Assembly: GCA_046346665.1 (NCBI GenBank)
Contig: JAXMHQ010000023.1
Coordinates: forward strand, 20,723 to 84,722
DNA: 64,000 nucleotides
Reading direction: 5' to 3'
Source of the DNA: JAXMHQ01 sp046346665
GTDB taxonomy: Bacteria; Verrucomicrobiota; Verrucomicrobiia; Limisphaerales; JAXMHQ01
Of this stretch, positions 52,423-61,549 are shown in pieces. The translations under genes were made by a program, and so were the position numbers. The notes beneath the pieces were generated by a model that searched no databases, had not been told where the DNA came from, and saw only the letters and a list, made by a program, of their open reading frames with translations. Every line of letters starts with the position of its first letter. Position 1 is the first letter of the stretch.

Positions 52423-54043
52423 GGACGTTCCCGCAAAAGTGCACCTCGATGCCCAGTTCGGCCAGCATCGCCGCCTTGATCCGGCAAGCCCGGTGCGCCT
52501 GCCGCTCGTTCGGCGCGTAAACCACCTGGATGTGATTCGACTTGTGCCGCGCCATCATCTGGTCCCGCGTCACCCCTTCCAGCACCGCGTGCATGATCGG
52601 CCACTGCGGCGTCGTGTCCCGCCAACGTCGCTCCGTCTCTTTCCGCGGCAACGCAATCGATTTCGCCACGCCCAGGTCGCAATGCAGCTTGCCGTCCATC
52701 ACGAAGATCCGGCTCCATACCACCGCGCCCGGCTTGCTCACACCTTTGATCGTCCCGCCGCCCAGCCGGAAATACATCGGCGGCTGCCGCTCGCTGGTCA
52801 CTCCCTTCCAGCCCCCCGTCAAATGCGCCGGCGGCACCGCACCCGAAATCTCAAACACCCACACGTACTCCTTCGTCGTCCCCGACTTGTCCCAGTCCGC
52901 CCACCGCAAATCGTGCAGCGTGTTCTCGGGATCAAATCCCAACTCGCGCCACAACCGGTAAGTCACCAGCCCGTCCAGCCCGGCGCACTCGTCCACTTCG
53001 TTGAAATGCGGCAGCGCCTCCCCACGGTATAGCTCCCGCCCCGTGACCGGATCCTTCACCGGCGGCCGGTCCACGTTGTTCAACGTGCCCTCCACCAAAT
53101 CGCTCGCCGGCGCCATGTCCTTCAACCCCTGCTGATACTGGATCCCGATCGCGTCGCACCCGAAGTCCGCCGCGATCCGCACCGCCGCAACATACATCCT
53201 GCATTGATCCAGCGTCTGCTCCCGCGTCAGCTCGGTCGCCTCGTCCCGGCCCCAATCGAACTTCACACCCTTCTTCAAATACCAGTCCAGCACCGCGCGC
53301 GCCTCCGCGTCGCTCACCTGCCGCATCGCCGCCACCAAAGAACTCTGGCTCAACCGCTCCTTGAACACCCCCGTCGGATGCAGCAACTCGTCCGGAATGA
53401 TCGCGTTGAACATCCCCATGCAACCCTCGTCGAATACCCCGAGAATCGCCTTGCGCGACCGGAACCGGCGCCCCGCGTCCCGGCCCAGCGCCTCGTCCTC
53501 GGCAGGCACACGCACCAGGTTGAAATCCCGCACCTGGCTCTGGTCGTGCGACACCGCGCCCGTCCGCAACCATTGCCGCAATCCATCCTTGAACTTCGCG
53601 TCCGTGAATTTCTCGCTCCACAACGTGCTGTAACGAATCCCCGCCTTCGTCATCGACCCGTTCAAATTCAACATCCCCACCAGCCCCGGCCACGTCCCAC
53701 TCCAGTTCGCCACGGTCAAAATCGGCCCGCGATGCGTGCTCAGCCCCGCCAGCACGTGATGGCTGTACTGCCACACGCTCTCCGCCACGATCAACGGCGC
53801 CTCCGGATCCATCGACCGGAACACTTCCATGCCCATTCTTTGCGAGTCGATGAACCCGTGCTTCTTCACCTTGTCCACCGCGTGCGCACGCACCGCCGTC
53901 CAGCCCTCCGCCTTCAGGGCTTTCACCAGGATGGATTCCATCTGCGCCTGCGCCGGCCAGCATTTCTGGTTCGCGCTCAGCCGCAAATCGCCGCTGGCCA
54001 TCAAATACACCTGCCGTGATTTCAAAGGAGTCGAAGTTTTCAT
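52412..54043 (-). CDS. L-fucose isomerase family protein
   Basis: The 543-residue protein is of the FucI/AraA fold. The N-terminal domains have ILTVANWSGTWPGLVGMLNLNGSM. The central region has the substrate-metal pocket around FNEVDECAGLDGLVTYRLW. The C-terminus has ARHKSNHIQVVYAP with a conserved His, plus GAVVWSRIFVMDG. E. coli FucI is about 590 residues, so this is slightly shorter. It would convert L-fucose to L-fuculose (or D-arabinose to ribulose) with a metal ion. It lies 18 bp downstream of fucP and is in one unit with it. Confidence 0.82.
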   Translation of the reverse strand: MKTSTPLKSRQVYLMASGDLRLSANQKCWPAQAQMESILVKALKAEGWTAVRAHAVDKVKKHGFIDSQRMGMEVFRSMDPEAPLIVAESVWQYSHHVLAGLSTHRGPILTVANWSGTWPGLVGMLNLNGSMTKAGIRYSTLWSEKFTDAKFKDGLRQWLRTGAVSHDQSQVRDFNLVRVPAEDEALGRDAGRRFRSRKAILGVFDEGCMGMFNAIIPDELLHPTGVFKERLSQSSLVAAMRQVSDAEARAVLDWYLKKGVKFDWGRDEATELTREQTLDQCRMYVAAVRIAADFGCDAIGIQYQQGLKDMAPASDLVEGTLNNVDRPPVKDPVTGRELYRGEALPHFNEVDECAGLDGLVTYRLWRELGFDPENTLHDLRWADWDKSGTTKEYVWVFEISGAVPPAHLTGGWKGVTSERQPPMYFRLGGGTIKGVSKPGAVVWSRIFVMDGKLHCDLGVAKSIALPRKETERRWRDTTPQWPIMHAVLEGVTRDQMMARHKSNHIQVVYAPNERQAHRACRIKAAMLAELGIEVHFCGNVQLV

Positions 54044-54061
54044 AAGGAATGGATCCGGCGC

Positions 54062-55408
54062 TTAATGCCCAACCGCCGCCTTCGCCGCGCCCAGCGAATC
54101 GGCCTTGCTGAATCGGGACCAACTGAAACCGTAAAACGACACGAACAGAAAACACGCCAGCGGCACAATGAACGCCCGCGCCATCCCGTAGTGATCCCCC
54201 ACCGCCCCCATCAGCTTCGGAACAATCGCCCCGCCCATGATCGCCATCACGATGAATGCAGACGCCTTCTTCGCACGCGCACCCAGCCCAAAAATCCCAA
54301 GCGCGAAAATAGTCGGGAACATGATCGACATAAAGAAATAACTCAGGAACACGCAGAGCACCGAGATCCAGCCCAGCTTCATAAACACCAGCCCGCACAC
54401 CACCACGTTCAACAACCCGTAAAGCCCCAGCACCCGGTGCGGCGAAAACTTCCGCAGGATCGCCGCCCCGCTGAACCGGCCCGCCAGGAAAAATACAAAA
54501 CCCACCGACGCCAGCGTCGCCGCCCCCGCGTCCGTCACGTGAAACGTCCCGTCCGGTCCCGCCGCCGCCAGCGACCGCACCAGCCACGAATCCCAGCCGG
54601 CCGGAATCGGCGGCACCTGCGACGTCATGTAGTTGATGAAGAAACTGAAAATCCCCGATTGCGCCGCCACGTAAAGAAACTGCGCCGCCACCGCCAGCAC
54701 AAAATGCGGATGCGTCCAGATCGAATGCGACACCCCCGGCGCCCGGTCGTCCAGGTGATATTCATCCCGCGTCGGAATATCCGGGATCCGAACCATCAGA
54801 AAAATCACCGCCAGCACTACCACCACCACGCCCACCGCCGCATACGGAATCCATAGCGTCTCCGCCCCCGTCCGCTGGCCCAGCGCATTCGTGGAATAAA
54901 AAAACTGGCGCCCCGCAATCGGCCCGAAAATCCAGCCAATCCCGTTGCACGACTGCGCCAGGTTGATGCGCGTCGCGGCAAATTCCCGCGGGCCCAGCAC
55001 CGTCGTGTAGGGATTCGCTATCGTTTCCAGGAAAGTCAGACCCGACGCGATCACGCACACGCCGAGCAGGAACGCCCAGAACTGCGCGATGTGCGTCGCG
55101 GGCACGAACCAGAACCCGCCCACCGCCACCATCAGCAGCCCCGCAATAATGCCGCCCTTGTACCCCAGCTTCGTCGCCAGCCAGCCCGCCGGCAGCGCCA
55201 TCAGGAAATAACCCAGGTAATGCGCGAATTGCACCCAGGCCGACTGCGACAAACTCAGGTGCAGCTCCTCCTGGAAATGCTTGTCCATCACGTCAATCAT
55301 CCCGTTGCAAAATCCCCACAGCAAAAACAGCGAACTCACCAGCGCAAAAGTCACCACCAGGTTCTTGCCGTCGTCCATGACGAACAGCCCTTTTCGTGTC
55401 GGTTGCAT
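54062..55408 (-). CDS. fucP: L-fucose:H+ symporter (FucP, MFS)
   Basis: The 448-residue protein has 12 hydrophobic helices. The start MQPTRKGLF is chosen at ATG 55408; an upstream in-frame extension adds ten residues without support. The FucP pattern is visible: SLFLLWGFCNGMIDVMDKHFQ (an Asp that aligns with D46 of E. coli FucP), YFLMALPAGWLATKLGYK, and ASGLTFLETIANPYTTVLG with a Glu near residue 128 at the position of E135. It imports L-fucose with a proton. Divergent from the fucU unit. Confidence 0.9.
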   Translation of the reverse strand: MQPTRKGLFVMDDGKNLVVTFALVSSLFLLWGFCNGMIDVMDKHFQEELHLSLSQSAWVQFAHYLGYFLMALPAGWLATKLGYKGGIIAGLLMVAVGGFWFVPATHIAQFWAFLLGVCVIASGLTFLETIANPYTTVLGPREFAATRINLAQSCNGIGWIFGPIAGRQFFYSTNALGQRTGAETLWIPYAAVGVVVVVLAVIFLMVRIPDIPTRDEYHLDDRAPGVSHSIWTHPHFVLAVAAQFLYVAAQSGIFSFFINYMTSQVPPIPAGWDSWLVRSLAAAGPDGTFHVTDAGAATLASVGFVFFLAGRFSGAAILRKFSPHRVLGLYGLLNVVVCGLVFMKLGWISVLCVFLSYFFMSIMFPTIFALGIFGLGARAKKASAFIVMAIMGGAIVPKLMGAVGDHYGMARAFIVPLACFLFVSFYGFSWSRFSKADSLGAAKAAVGH

Positions 55409-55550
55409 AGATTGAAAACAGGCTCGAGCCAACCCCAAGCCTAGGCCCGATGCACACCGCGAGGAATGTCGATCCTTGGCCGCTCCATGGATATTTTTGA
55501 CATTTCAATCCCACCGCACTTTTCCCTTTTAACTTCCCCTGGATCGTTGT

Positions 55551-56000
55551 ATGCCCGTTCCCGACACCGCGATTCCCGGCCCTCCGGGCGCGGCCGAATT
55601 GAAGCGTTCTATGTTGAAAACCGGCATCCTCAACCCGCACGTGAATCACCTGCTCAGCCGGGTGCGCCACACCAACACCCTCGTCATCGCCGACCGCGGT
55701 TTCCCGTTCTGGCCGCAAATCGAAACGGTCGACCTCTCGCTCGTCGACGATATCCCCACCGTCCTCCAGGTGCTCCAGGCCGTCCGCGCCAATTTCAGCG
55801 CCGGCCACGCCTGGATGGCCCGCGAGTTCGCCGATCACAACCCGCCCGCTGTCCGCAACCGGTTCCGCCAGGCCCTCGCCGGAATCCCCCTCACCACCGA
55901 ACCCCACGTCGATTTCAAAAAACGCATCCCGGCCGCCATCGGACTCATCCGCACCGCCGACACCATCCCCTACGCCAACCTCATCCTCGAATCGGCTTGA
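55551..56000 (+). CDS. RbsD/FucU family sugar mutarotase
   Basis: The 149-residue protein starts at ATG 55551, with ATG 55611 an alternative. It shows the RbsD/FucU pattern: LNPHVNHLLSRVRHTNTLVIADRGFP with the catalytic His, DIPTVLQVLQAV, and a C-terminal RTADTIPYANLIL. FucU-type proteins interconvert the anomers of L-fucose. Divergent from fucP, and its stop overlaps the PHP gene (TTGA). Its place in a fucose unit makes FucU more likely than ribose pyranase. Confidence 0.85.
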   Translation: MPVPDTAIPGPPGAAELKRSMLKTGILNPHVNHLLSRVRHTNTLVIADRGFPFWPQIETVDLSLVDDIPTVLQVLQAVRANFSAGHAWMAREFADHNPPAVRNRFRQALAGIPLTTEPHVDFKKRIPAAIGLIRTADTIPYANLILESA

Positions 56001-57292
56001 ACCCCGACCCCGCATCCATTACCCGGCGCCTCGACAGCTTTGATCCTGCCGAACGCCGCGCCGCACTCCTCTCCCTGCTCCACGGGCCGCCCGGCCGCGA
56101 TCTGCCCGCCCCCGGCTCCGCCGTCAATCTCCACGCCCATACCTTTTTCTCCTACAACGCCCACGGCTGGTCCCCATCCCACTTCGCCTGGCGCGCCCGC
56201 ACCGCCGGACTCGCCGCCGCCGGCATCGTCGATTTCGACGTCCTCGACGGCGTCGACGAATTCCTCGACGCCGGACGCCTGATCGGACTCAAAACCTGCG
56301 CCAGCCTCGAATCCCGCGTCTTCGTCCCCGAATTCGCCTCCCTCGTCCTCAATTCCCCCGGCGAACCCGGCATCGCCTACCACATGGGCGCCGGTTTCCC
56401 CCGCGCCGTCCAACACCCCTTCCTCTCCGCCATGCGCGACGCCGCCACTCGCCGCACCCGCGATCTCCTGTCCCGCGTCAACCGGTTCCTATCACCCGTC
56501 GAAGTCGATTTCGACCGCGACGTCGCCCCGCTCACGCCCGCCGGCAACGTGACCGAACGCCACGTCTGCGCCGCCCTGGAACGCAAGGCGGAACAGGTCT
56601 TCCCCGACCCCCAGCGCCGCGCCGAATTCTGGCGCGACAAAATCGGCGACGCACCCGCCGCCGGCCCCGAACTCCAAAACCGCATCCGCGCCCGCACCAT
56701 GAAATCCGGCGGCGCCGGTTATGTGAAGCCGGACCAGGGATCCTTTCCTCGCCTGGCCGATATGAACCGCTTCGTCCTCGAAGCGGGCGCCATCCCCACC
56801 CTCACCTGGCTCGACGGCACCAGCGAAGGCGAACAACAAATCGAGGAATGGTTCGACGTCTCCATCGCCGCCGGCGCCGCCGCCCTCAATATCATCCCCG
56901 ACCGCAATTACACCCCCGGCGTGCGCGACCGGAAACTCGCCAATCTCCAGGCCGTGATTCAACTGGCCGAACAACGCGATTTCCCGGTGATCGTCGGCAC
57001 CGAAATGAACGCGCCGGGAAACAAGTTCGTGGACTCCTTCGAGACCGCCGAACTGGCGCCGCTGCTGCCCGTCTTCCTCAAGGGCGCCCAAATCCTCCAC
57101 GCCCACACCCTGCTGCAATCCGCCGCCGGCCTCGGCCTCCTCAGTCCGTGGGCCAAACGCCACTTCCCGGCCGCGCGCGACCGAAACCGGTTTTTCGAAC
57201 AAGTCGGACACCACTGCGCCCCCGGCAACGAGGCCCTGTCCCGCTTGACGCCCGACAGCACCCCGGACCACATTCTCACTGCAACCCAATAG
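55997..57292 (+). CDS. PHP-domain protein in the fucose unit
   Basis: The 431-residue protein starts at TTG 55997, which overlaps the preceding TGA. The N-terminal PHP motif NLHAHTFFSYNAHG (H46 and H48) is followed by DFDVLDGVDEFLDAG and AYHMGAGFPRAVQHP, metal-site elements of PHP metallo-phosphoesterases. TEMNAPGNKFVDSF lies near the C-terminus. PHP proteins hydrolyse phosphoesters, for example histidinol phosphate, or act in DNA polymerases. Its presence in a fucose gene set is unusual; a role on a sugar phosphate is inferred. Confidence 0.72.
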   Translation: MNPDPASITRRLDSFDPAERRAALLSLLHGPPGRDLPAPGSAVNLHAHTFFSYNAHGWSPSHFAWRARTAGLAAAGIVDFDVLDGVDEFLDAGRLIGLKTCASLESRVFVPEFASLVLNSPGEPGIAYHMGAGFPRAVQHPFLSAMRDAATRRTRDLLSRVNRFLSPVEVDFDRDVAPLTPAGNVTERHVCAALERKAEQVFPDPQRRAEFWRDKIGDAPAAGPELQNRIRARTMKSGGAGYVKPDQGSFPRLADMNRFVLEAGAIPTLTWLDGTSEGEQQIEEWFDVSIAAGAAALNIIPDRNYTPGVRDRKLANLQAVIQLAEQRDFPVIVGTEMNAPGNKFVDSFETAELAPLLPVFLKGAQILHAHTLLQSAAGLGLLSPWAKRHFPAARDRNRFFEQVGHHCAPGNEALSRLTPDSTPDHILTATQ

Positions 57293-57296
57293 CCTT

Positions 57297-58907
57297 ATGC
57301 CGCCGCAATCCATTCCCGCCCGACAACGCGCCGTCCAGCTCGTCGGACCCGACCAGCTCCGGCTCAACGATGCCAAACCCGTCCCCCGCCCCGGCCCCCA
57401 CCAGGTCCTCGGCCGCGTCGAAGTCGTCGGACTCTGCTTCTCCGATCTCAAGTTGCTCAAACAATTCTCCGGCCACGCCCGGAAATCCGGCGTCACCGCC
57501 GGCATCGATTCCTCCGCCCTCGCGGAAATGCCTAACTACGTCCCCGGCGACAAACCCACCGTGCCCGGCCACGAAACCGTCCTCCGCATCGAACAGGTCG
57601 GCGACCAGGTCCGGCGCCACAAAGCCGGCGAACGTTATCTCGTCCAGACCGATTACCGCTGGCTGCCCACGCCGAGCTCGAACTCCGCCTTCGGCTACAA
57701 CTTCGAAGGCGCCCTCCAGGAATATGTGCTGCTCGACGAACGCGTCATCACCTCGCCCGACGGCGAATCGATGCTCATCCCCGTCCCCGAAGACCTCTCC
57801 TCCTCCGCCATCGCCCTCGTCGAACCCTGGGCTTGTGTGGAGGATTCCTACGTCGAAAAACAACGCCGCCAACTCAAGGACGGCGGCCGGCTGCTGCTGG
57901 TTGGAGAAACTCCGCTGGATCCCAGCATGATCGCCCGCCTCCCCGGCAAACCCGCCCACACGGCCACCGCCACCGCGGCCGAACTCCCCGGGCTCAAAGA
58001 CGCCTCCTTCGACGACGTAATCTACGTCGGAGCCAACCCCGCCACGGTCGAAGCCGTGTTCCCCAAAATCGCCCCCTCCGGACTGCTCCTGCTCGTCCAG
58101 TGCGGCGGCAGCTTCGGTCGACCCGTCATTTCCCAGGTCGGCCGCGTCCACTACGGCGGGATCCGCATCGCCGGCACCACCGGATCCGATCCACTCGACG
58201 CCCTCAATTCCATCCCCGCCACGGCCGAGATCCGGCCCAACGACCGCATCAACATCATCGGCGCCGCGGGCCCCATGGGCACCATGCATGTGATCCGCGA
58301 TCTCTGCCAGGGCGTCGCCGGAATCACCGTGTTCGCCGGCGATCTCAACGACGAACGCCTCGCCGCCCTCGCCAAACTCTGCGAACCCCTCACGAAAAAA
58401 CATTCCTCCCAGTTGCGCGTCTACAACCCCAAACGCGACAAGCCGGGGGACTCGTTCAGTTACTTCGTGCTCATGGCCCCCGTTCCCGCCCTGGTCACGG
58501 ATTCCATCCCCGCCGCCGCCCCGGGCGCCATCATCAATATTTTCGCCGGCATCCCCGCCAACGTGACCGCACCCCTCGACCTCGACGCCTATTGCCGCAA
58601 ACAACTCTACTTCATCGGCACCAGCGGCTCCGTGCTCGACGACATGAAAACTGTCCTCGCCAAAGTCGTCTCGCGCCAACTCGACACCAACCTCTCCGTG
58701 GCCGCCGTCGCCGGGTTGGACGGAGCCGTGGACGGTATCCGCGCCGTGGAGAAAAACCTGATGCCCGGCAAAATCCTGGTTTATCCCTCCTGCCGCGGCC
58801 TGCCGCTCACACCGCTGACTGAACTCGCCGGCAAACTGCCGCTCGACGACGGCCGCTGGACCCGGAAATCCGAGGAAGCACTGCTGAAACTATTCCCGAA
58901 CGCATGA
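57297..58907 (+). CDS. MDR superfamily (zinc-type) alcohol dehydrogenase-like protein
   Basis: The 536-residue protein is longer than classical zinc alcohol dehydrogenases (about 350). The N-terminal GroES-like domain has VVGLCFSDLKLL, PTVPGHETVLRIEQVGDQV and FEGALQEYVLLDERV. The nucleotide-binding half has INIIGAAGPMGTMHVIRDL. Length and the later region resemble SorE-like sugar-phosphate reductases; the catalytic Cys and His of the zinc site are partly visible. It shares an ATGA overlap with the SDR gene, and both likely act on the same fucose-derived product. Confidence 0.72.
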   Translation: MPPQSIPARQRAVQLVGPDQLRLNDAKPVPRPGPHQVLGRVEVVGLCFSDLKLLKQFSGHARKSGVTAGIDSSALAEMPNYVPGDKPTVPGHETVLRIEQVGDQVRRHKAGERYLVQTDYRWLPTPSSNSAFGYNFEGALQEYVLLDERVITSPDGESMLIPVPEDLSSSAIALVEPWACVEDSYVEKQRRQLKDGGRLLLVGETPLDPSMIARLPGKPAHTATATAAELPGLKDASFDDVIYVGANPATVEAVFPKIAPSGLLLLVQCGGSFGRPVISQVGRVHYGGIRIAGTTGSDPLDALNSIPATAEIRPNDRINIIGAAGPMGTMHVIRDLCQGVAGITVFAGDLNDERLAALAKLCEPLTKKHSSQLRVYNPKRDKPGDSFSYFVLMAPVPALVTDSIPAAAPGAIINIFAGIPANVTAPLDLDAYCRKQLYFIGTSGSVLDDMKTVLAKVVSRQLDTNLSVAAVAGLDGAVDGIRAVEKNLMPGKILVYPSCRGLPLTPLTELAGKLPLDDGRWTRKSEEALLKLFPNA

Positions 58908-59716
58908 ACCGGAATATCTCCGACAAAACCGCGCTGGTCACCGGCGGCGCCCAGGGCCTCGGCGAAGCCATCTCCCGCCGGCTTGCCGCCGAAGGCTGCA
59001 ACGTCCTGCTCACCGACGTGAACGAGTCCGGCGCCGCCAGCGCCGCCGCCGCCATCGCCCGCGACACCGGCCGGCGCGTCATCGGCCTCCGCACCGACGT
59101 CACCCGCGAGGACGAAGTCGCCGCCGCTTTCGACCGCGCCGTCGCCGAATTCGGCACCGTCAACATCGTCGTCGCCAACGCCGGCATCCTCATCGCCGAA
59201 CCCATCGTCGAAGCCGACGCCGAGAAGTGGCGCTCGGTGATGACCGTCAATTTGTTCGGCTATTTCCTCGTCACCAAGCACGCCTGCCGCATCATGAAAC
59301 CGCGCCGCAGCGGCTCGATCATCGCCATCAATTCCAAGTCCGGCAAAAAAGGCAGCGCCGCCAATTCCGCCTACGCCGCCAGCAAATTCGGCGGCATCGG
59401 CCACACCCAAAGCGTCGCGCTCGAAATGGCGCCCTTCAATATCCGCTGCAATTCCATCTGCCCCGGCAACCTTCTCGACTCGCCGCTCTGGACCCACCCC
59501 GACCGCGGTTTGTTCGTCCAATACCTCCGCGCCGGCAAAGTCCCCGGCGCAAAATCCATCGACGACGTCCGCCAGGCGTACGTCAACCAGGTCCCCATGA
59601 AACGCGGCTGCACCTACGACGATATCTGCAACGCCGTCGTCTTCCTCGCCTCCGACCAGTCCGCCTACATCACCGGCATCGGCCTCAGCGTCACCGGCGG
59701 CCAGGAAATGGATTAA
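58904..59716 (+). CDS. SDR family sugar (phosphate) dehydrogenase, SrlD-like
   Basis: The 270-residue protein has TGGAQGLGEAI as the cofactor glycine motif, NAG, and an active site with S in INSKSGKKG and YAASK. CPGNLLDSPLW, VNQVPMKRGCTYDDICNAVVFLAS and SVTGGQEMD match the sorbitol-6-phosphate 2-dehydrogenase (SrlD) type closely. It probably oxidises or reduces a sugar or polyol (phosphate) made by the fucose unit. End of the operon; a palindromic repeat follows two bases after the stop. Confidence 0.85.
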   Translation: MNRNISDKTALVTGGAQGLGEAISRRLAAEGCNVLLTDVNESGAASAAAAIARDTGRRVIGLRTDVTREDEVAAAFDRAVAEFGTVNIVVANAGILIAEPIVEADAEKWRSVMTVNLFGYFLVTKHACRIMKPRRSGSIIAINSKSGKKGSAANSAYAASKFGGIGHTQSVALEMAPFNIRCNSICPGNLLDSPLWTHPDRGLFVQYLRAGKVPGAKSIDDVRQAYVNQVPMKRGCTYDDICNAVVFLASDQSAYITGIGLSVTGGQEMD

Positions 59717-59717
59717 C

Positions 59718-59810
59718 GCTGCCGTATCGCAGGCTGCCCAGCCTGCGTCGTTTTGAATCAAACGCGCCGACCGGCGGTCGGCGACACGGCAGGCCGGCGG
59801 CCTGCGCTAC
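59718..59810. repeat. Palindromic GC-rich element, relative of 15826-15932
   Basis: It contains CGCAGGCTGCCCAGCCTGCG, the stem GCCGACCGGCGGTCGGC and the end GCAGGCCGGCGGCCTGCGCTAC, which is exactly the right arm of the 15826-15932 element. It sits between the convergent SDR and FAD-oxidoreductase genes. Confidence 0.75.
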
Positions 59811-59816
59811 GCTTCC

Positions 59817-60839
59817 TCACCGCGTCCGGTCATAAAACTTCCCCGCCAACCAACCGGACCGCAACAACACCGCCCCAATCGTTCCCTGAACCACGGGCGA
59901 CAACACCATCCCCTGCAACCACCGCGCCCAGCCCAGCCGCGACGCAAACGCCGAATCACAATCCCGCGCCACCCGGCCGCGCGCCGTTACCCAATCCATC
60001 CCTCCCCCGCTCCAGCCCGCCAGCGGGTCCACCGCGAATTCGGCCGATTCCAACGCCATCGACATTCCATTTCCAGTGATCGGCGGGATCATTGTCAGGG
60101 AATCGCCGATGCAGCACTCCGTCCGATCAGCGCCCCGGCCCGGCCGCAGCGCAATCCCTGCCACACCGCAAAAGGAGTCTTCAATCCATTCGGCACCTTC
60201 CAGCCTGTCCCGGAGCGCGGTGCCCGGTTCGCCTCTCAACCATTCCAGCCGCGAGGCAGGAGTCGCCGCTCCCGGCTGCTGACGGAATAATCCACACACG
60301 TTGAACTCGCCGCGCGGCAGACGGGAAATCCCCACATAGCCGCGCCCTGAAAAATGCATCTCAAGATCGGCTTCCATCACCAGCCCGCGCGCGTGGCATT
60401 TCACCCCGAACCAGCGATCCGCACCCGCTTCCGGTTGAAGCCGCCGGCCCGACGCCAGCACGATTCCCTCCTGCGACGCGTCGCCCGCCCATCGTTCACG
60501 CTCGCGCAACTCGCCGCCAAGCCGCTGAAATTCCCGCGCCAGCGCGCGATCCAGTTCGTACCGCGAAATGTTCCAGGCCGGCCTCGGCAACACGCGAACC
60601 GGCGAAGCCCGCGATCCGAGGAACATCTGCAGCAGGCCGGCTTCCACAATTTCAGGCTGGGTCTCCACCAATCTCCCGAGGATCTCGCCGCCGCGACCGC
60701 TGATGAATTCGCCGCAGACACGGTGCCGCGGATAATGCCCCGTCTCGAAAATCGTCACCGGCACGCCGCGCCGCCTCAGCCCGATGCCCAGCGCCAGCCC
60801 GGCCAAACCGCCGCCCGCGATGCGCACCCGCCGGTTCAC
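59817..60839 (-). CDS. FAD-dependent oxidoreductase (geranylgeranyl reductase-like), PKS-associated
   Basis: The 340-residue protein starts at GTG overlapping the methyltransferase stop (GTGA). The FAD motif RIAGGGLAGLALGIGL is near the N-terminus. ISRYELDRALAREFQRLGGEL and IGDSLTMIPPITGNGMSMALESAEF (GD-type FAD motif) follow. Such enzymes oxidise or reduce the products of neighbouring type III PKSs. Same operon as the PKS and methyltransferase. Confidence 0.85.
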   Translation of the reverse strand: MNRRVRIAGGGLAGLALGIGLRRRGVPVTIFETGHYPRHRVCGEFISGRGGEILGRLVETQPEIVEAGLLQMFLGSRASPVRVLPRPAWNISRYELDRALAREFQRLGGELRERERWAGDASQEGIVLASGRRLQPEAGADRWFGVKCHARGLVMEADLEMHFSGRGYVGISRLPRGEFNVCGLFRQQPGAATPASRLEWLRGEPGTALRDRLEGAEWIEDSFCGVAGIALRPGRGADRTECCIGDSLTMIPPITGNGMSMALESAEFAVDPLAGWSGGGMDWVTARGRVARDCDSAFASRLGWARWLQGMVLSPVVQGTIGAVLLRSGWLAGKFYDRTR

Positions 60840-61543
60840 AAATCCTCCCTCCGCCGCGCCAGGAATTCATGACTGAAAATCCCCGCCGGCCTCTCGATCG
60901 CCTCCCACCGGCCCATCTCGGGCCATAGCCGCGTCAGTTCCCGGCCGCGAAATCCCGCGCGCACACTCACCACCGCATCGTGCCGCGTCACGTCATTGCA
61001 CCCGATCGCCCATAACATCCGGCTGCCCAGCAGGCCAACCGCGCTCCGACGCGGCTCCAGCGCCGCGAACAACCGGGCCGACCCCGCCGCCGCGCGCAGC
61101 AACTCCTCCAGCCGCACCGAATCAAAATGATGCAGAAACAAATTGGCGATCACCCAATCCACAACCGGCGCTGATTTGAGATAATCAAACACATCCGACC
61201 GGATCACCTCCACCCGCCAGCCGAGCTGCCGATAGGCCCGCAGCGTGCCGGGATCGACAAGGTCCTGCCGGTCCACAAGCCGCACCACCGGCCCCGGCGC
61301 ACCCGGCGGCCAGGCCGCGGCGAGCTGTTGCGCCACGGTTAACAATAAGGTTCCATCCCCGGCGCCCAGTTCCAGGATGGAGGACGGCGTTTGCCGCTGC
61401 AGGCGGAGCGCGAGCATCCGCACCAAACGCCCGGTGTGGCCCATCCATCGATTCACCCGCCGGAGATCCCGCCGCGACCGCACCGCGCGTGGATCCTCAG
61501 GAGGCAATTCATCCAGCCATTCCGCTTCCAGGATTCGGTCCAT
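60836..61543 (-). CDS. SAM-dependent methyltransferase
   Basis: The 235-residue protein has the SAM motif ILELGAGDGTLLL, VDRQDLVDPGT as the acidic loop, and VIANLFLHHF as motif IV of class I methyltransferases. Between the type III PKS gene (6 bp upstream) and the FAD oxidoreductase, it likely O- or C-methylates the polyketide. Confidence 0.85.
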   Translation of the reverse strand: MDRILEAEWLDELPPEDPRAVRSRRDLRRVNRWMGHTGRLVRMLALRLQRQTPSSILELGAGDGTLLLTVAQQLAAAWPPGAPGPVVRLVDRQDLVDPGTLRAYRQLGWRVEVIRSDVFDYLKSAPVVDWVIANLFLHHFDSVRLEELLRAAAGSARLFAALEPRRSAVGLLGSRMLWAIGCNDVTRHDAVVSVRAGFRGRELTRLWPEMGRWEAIERPAGIFSHEFLARRREDL

Positions 61544-61549
61544 GATGCG

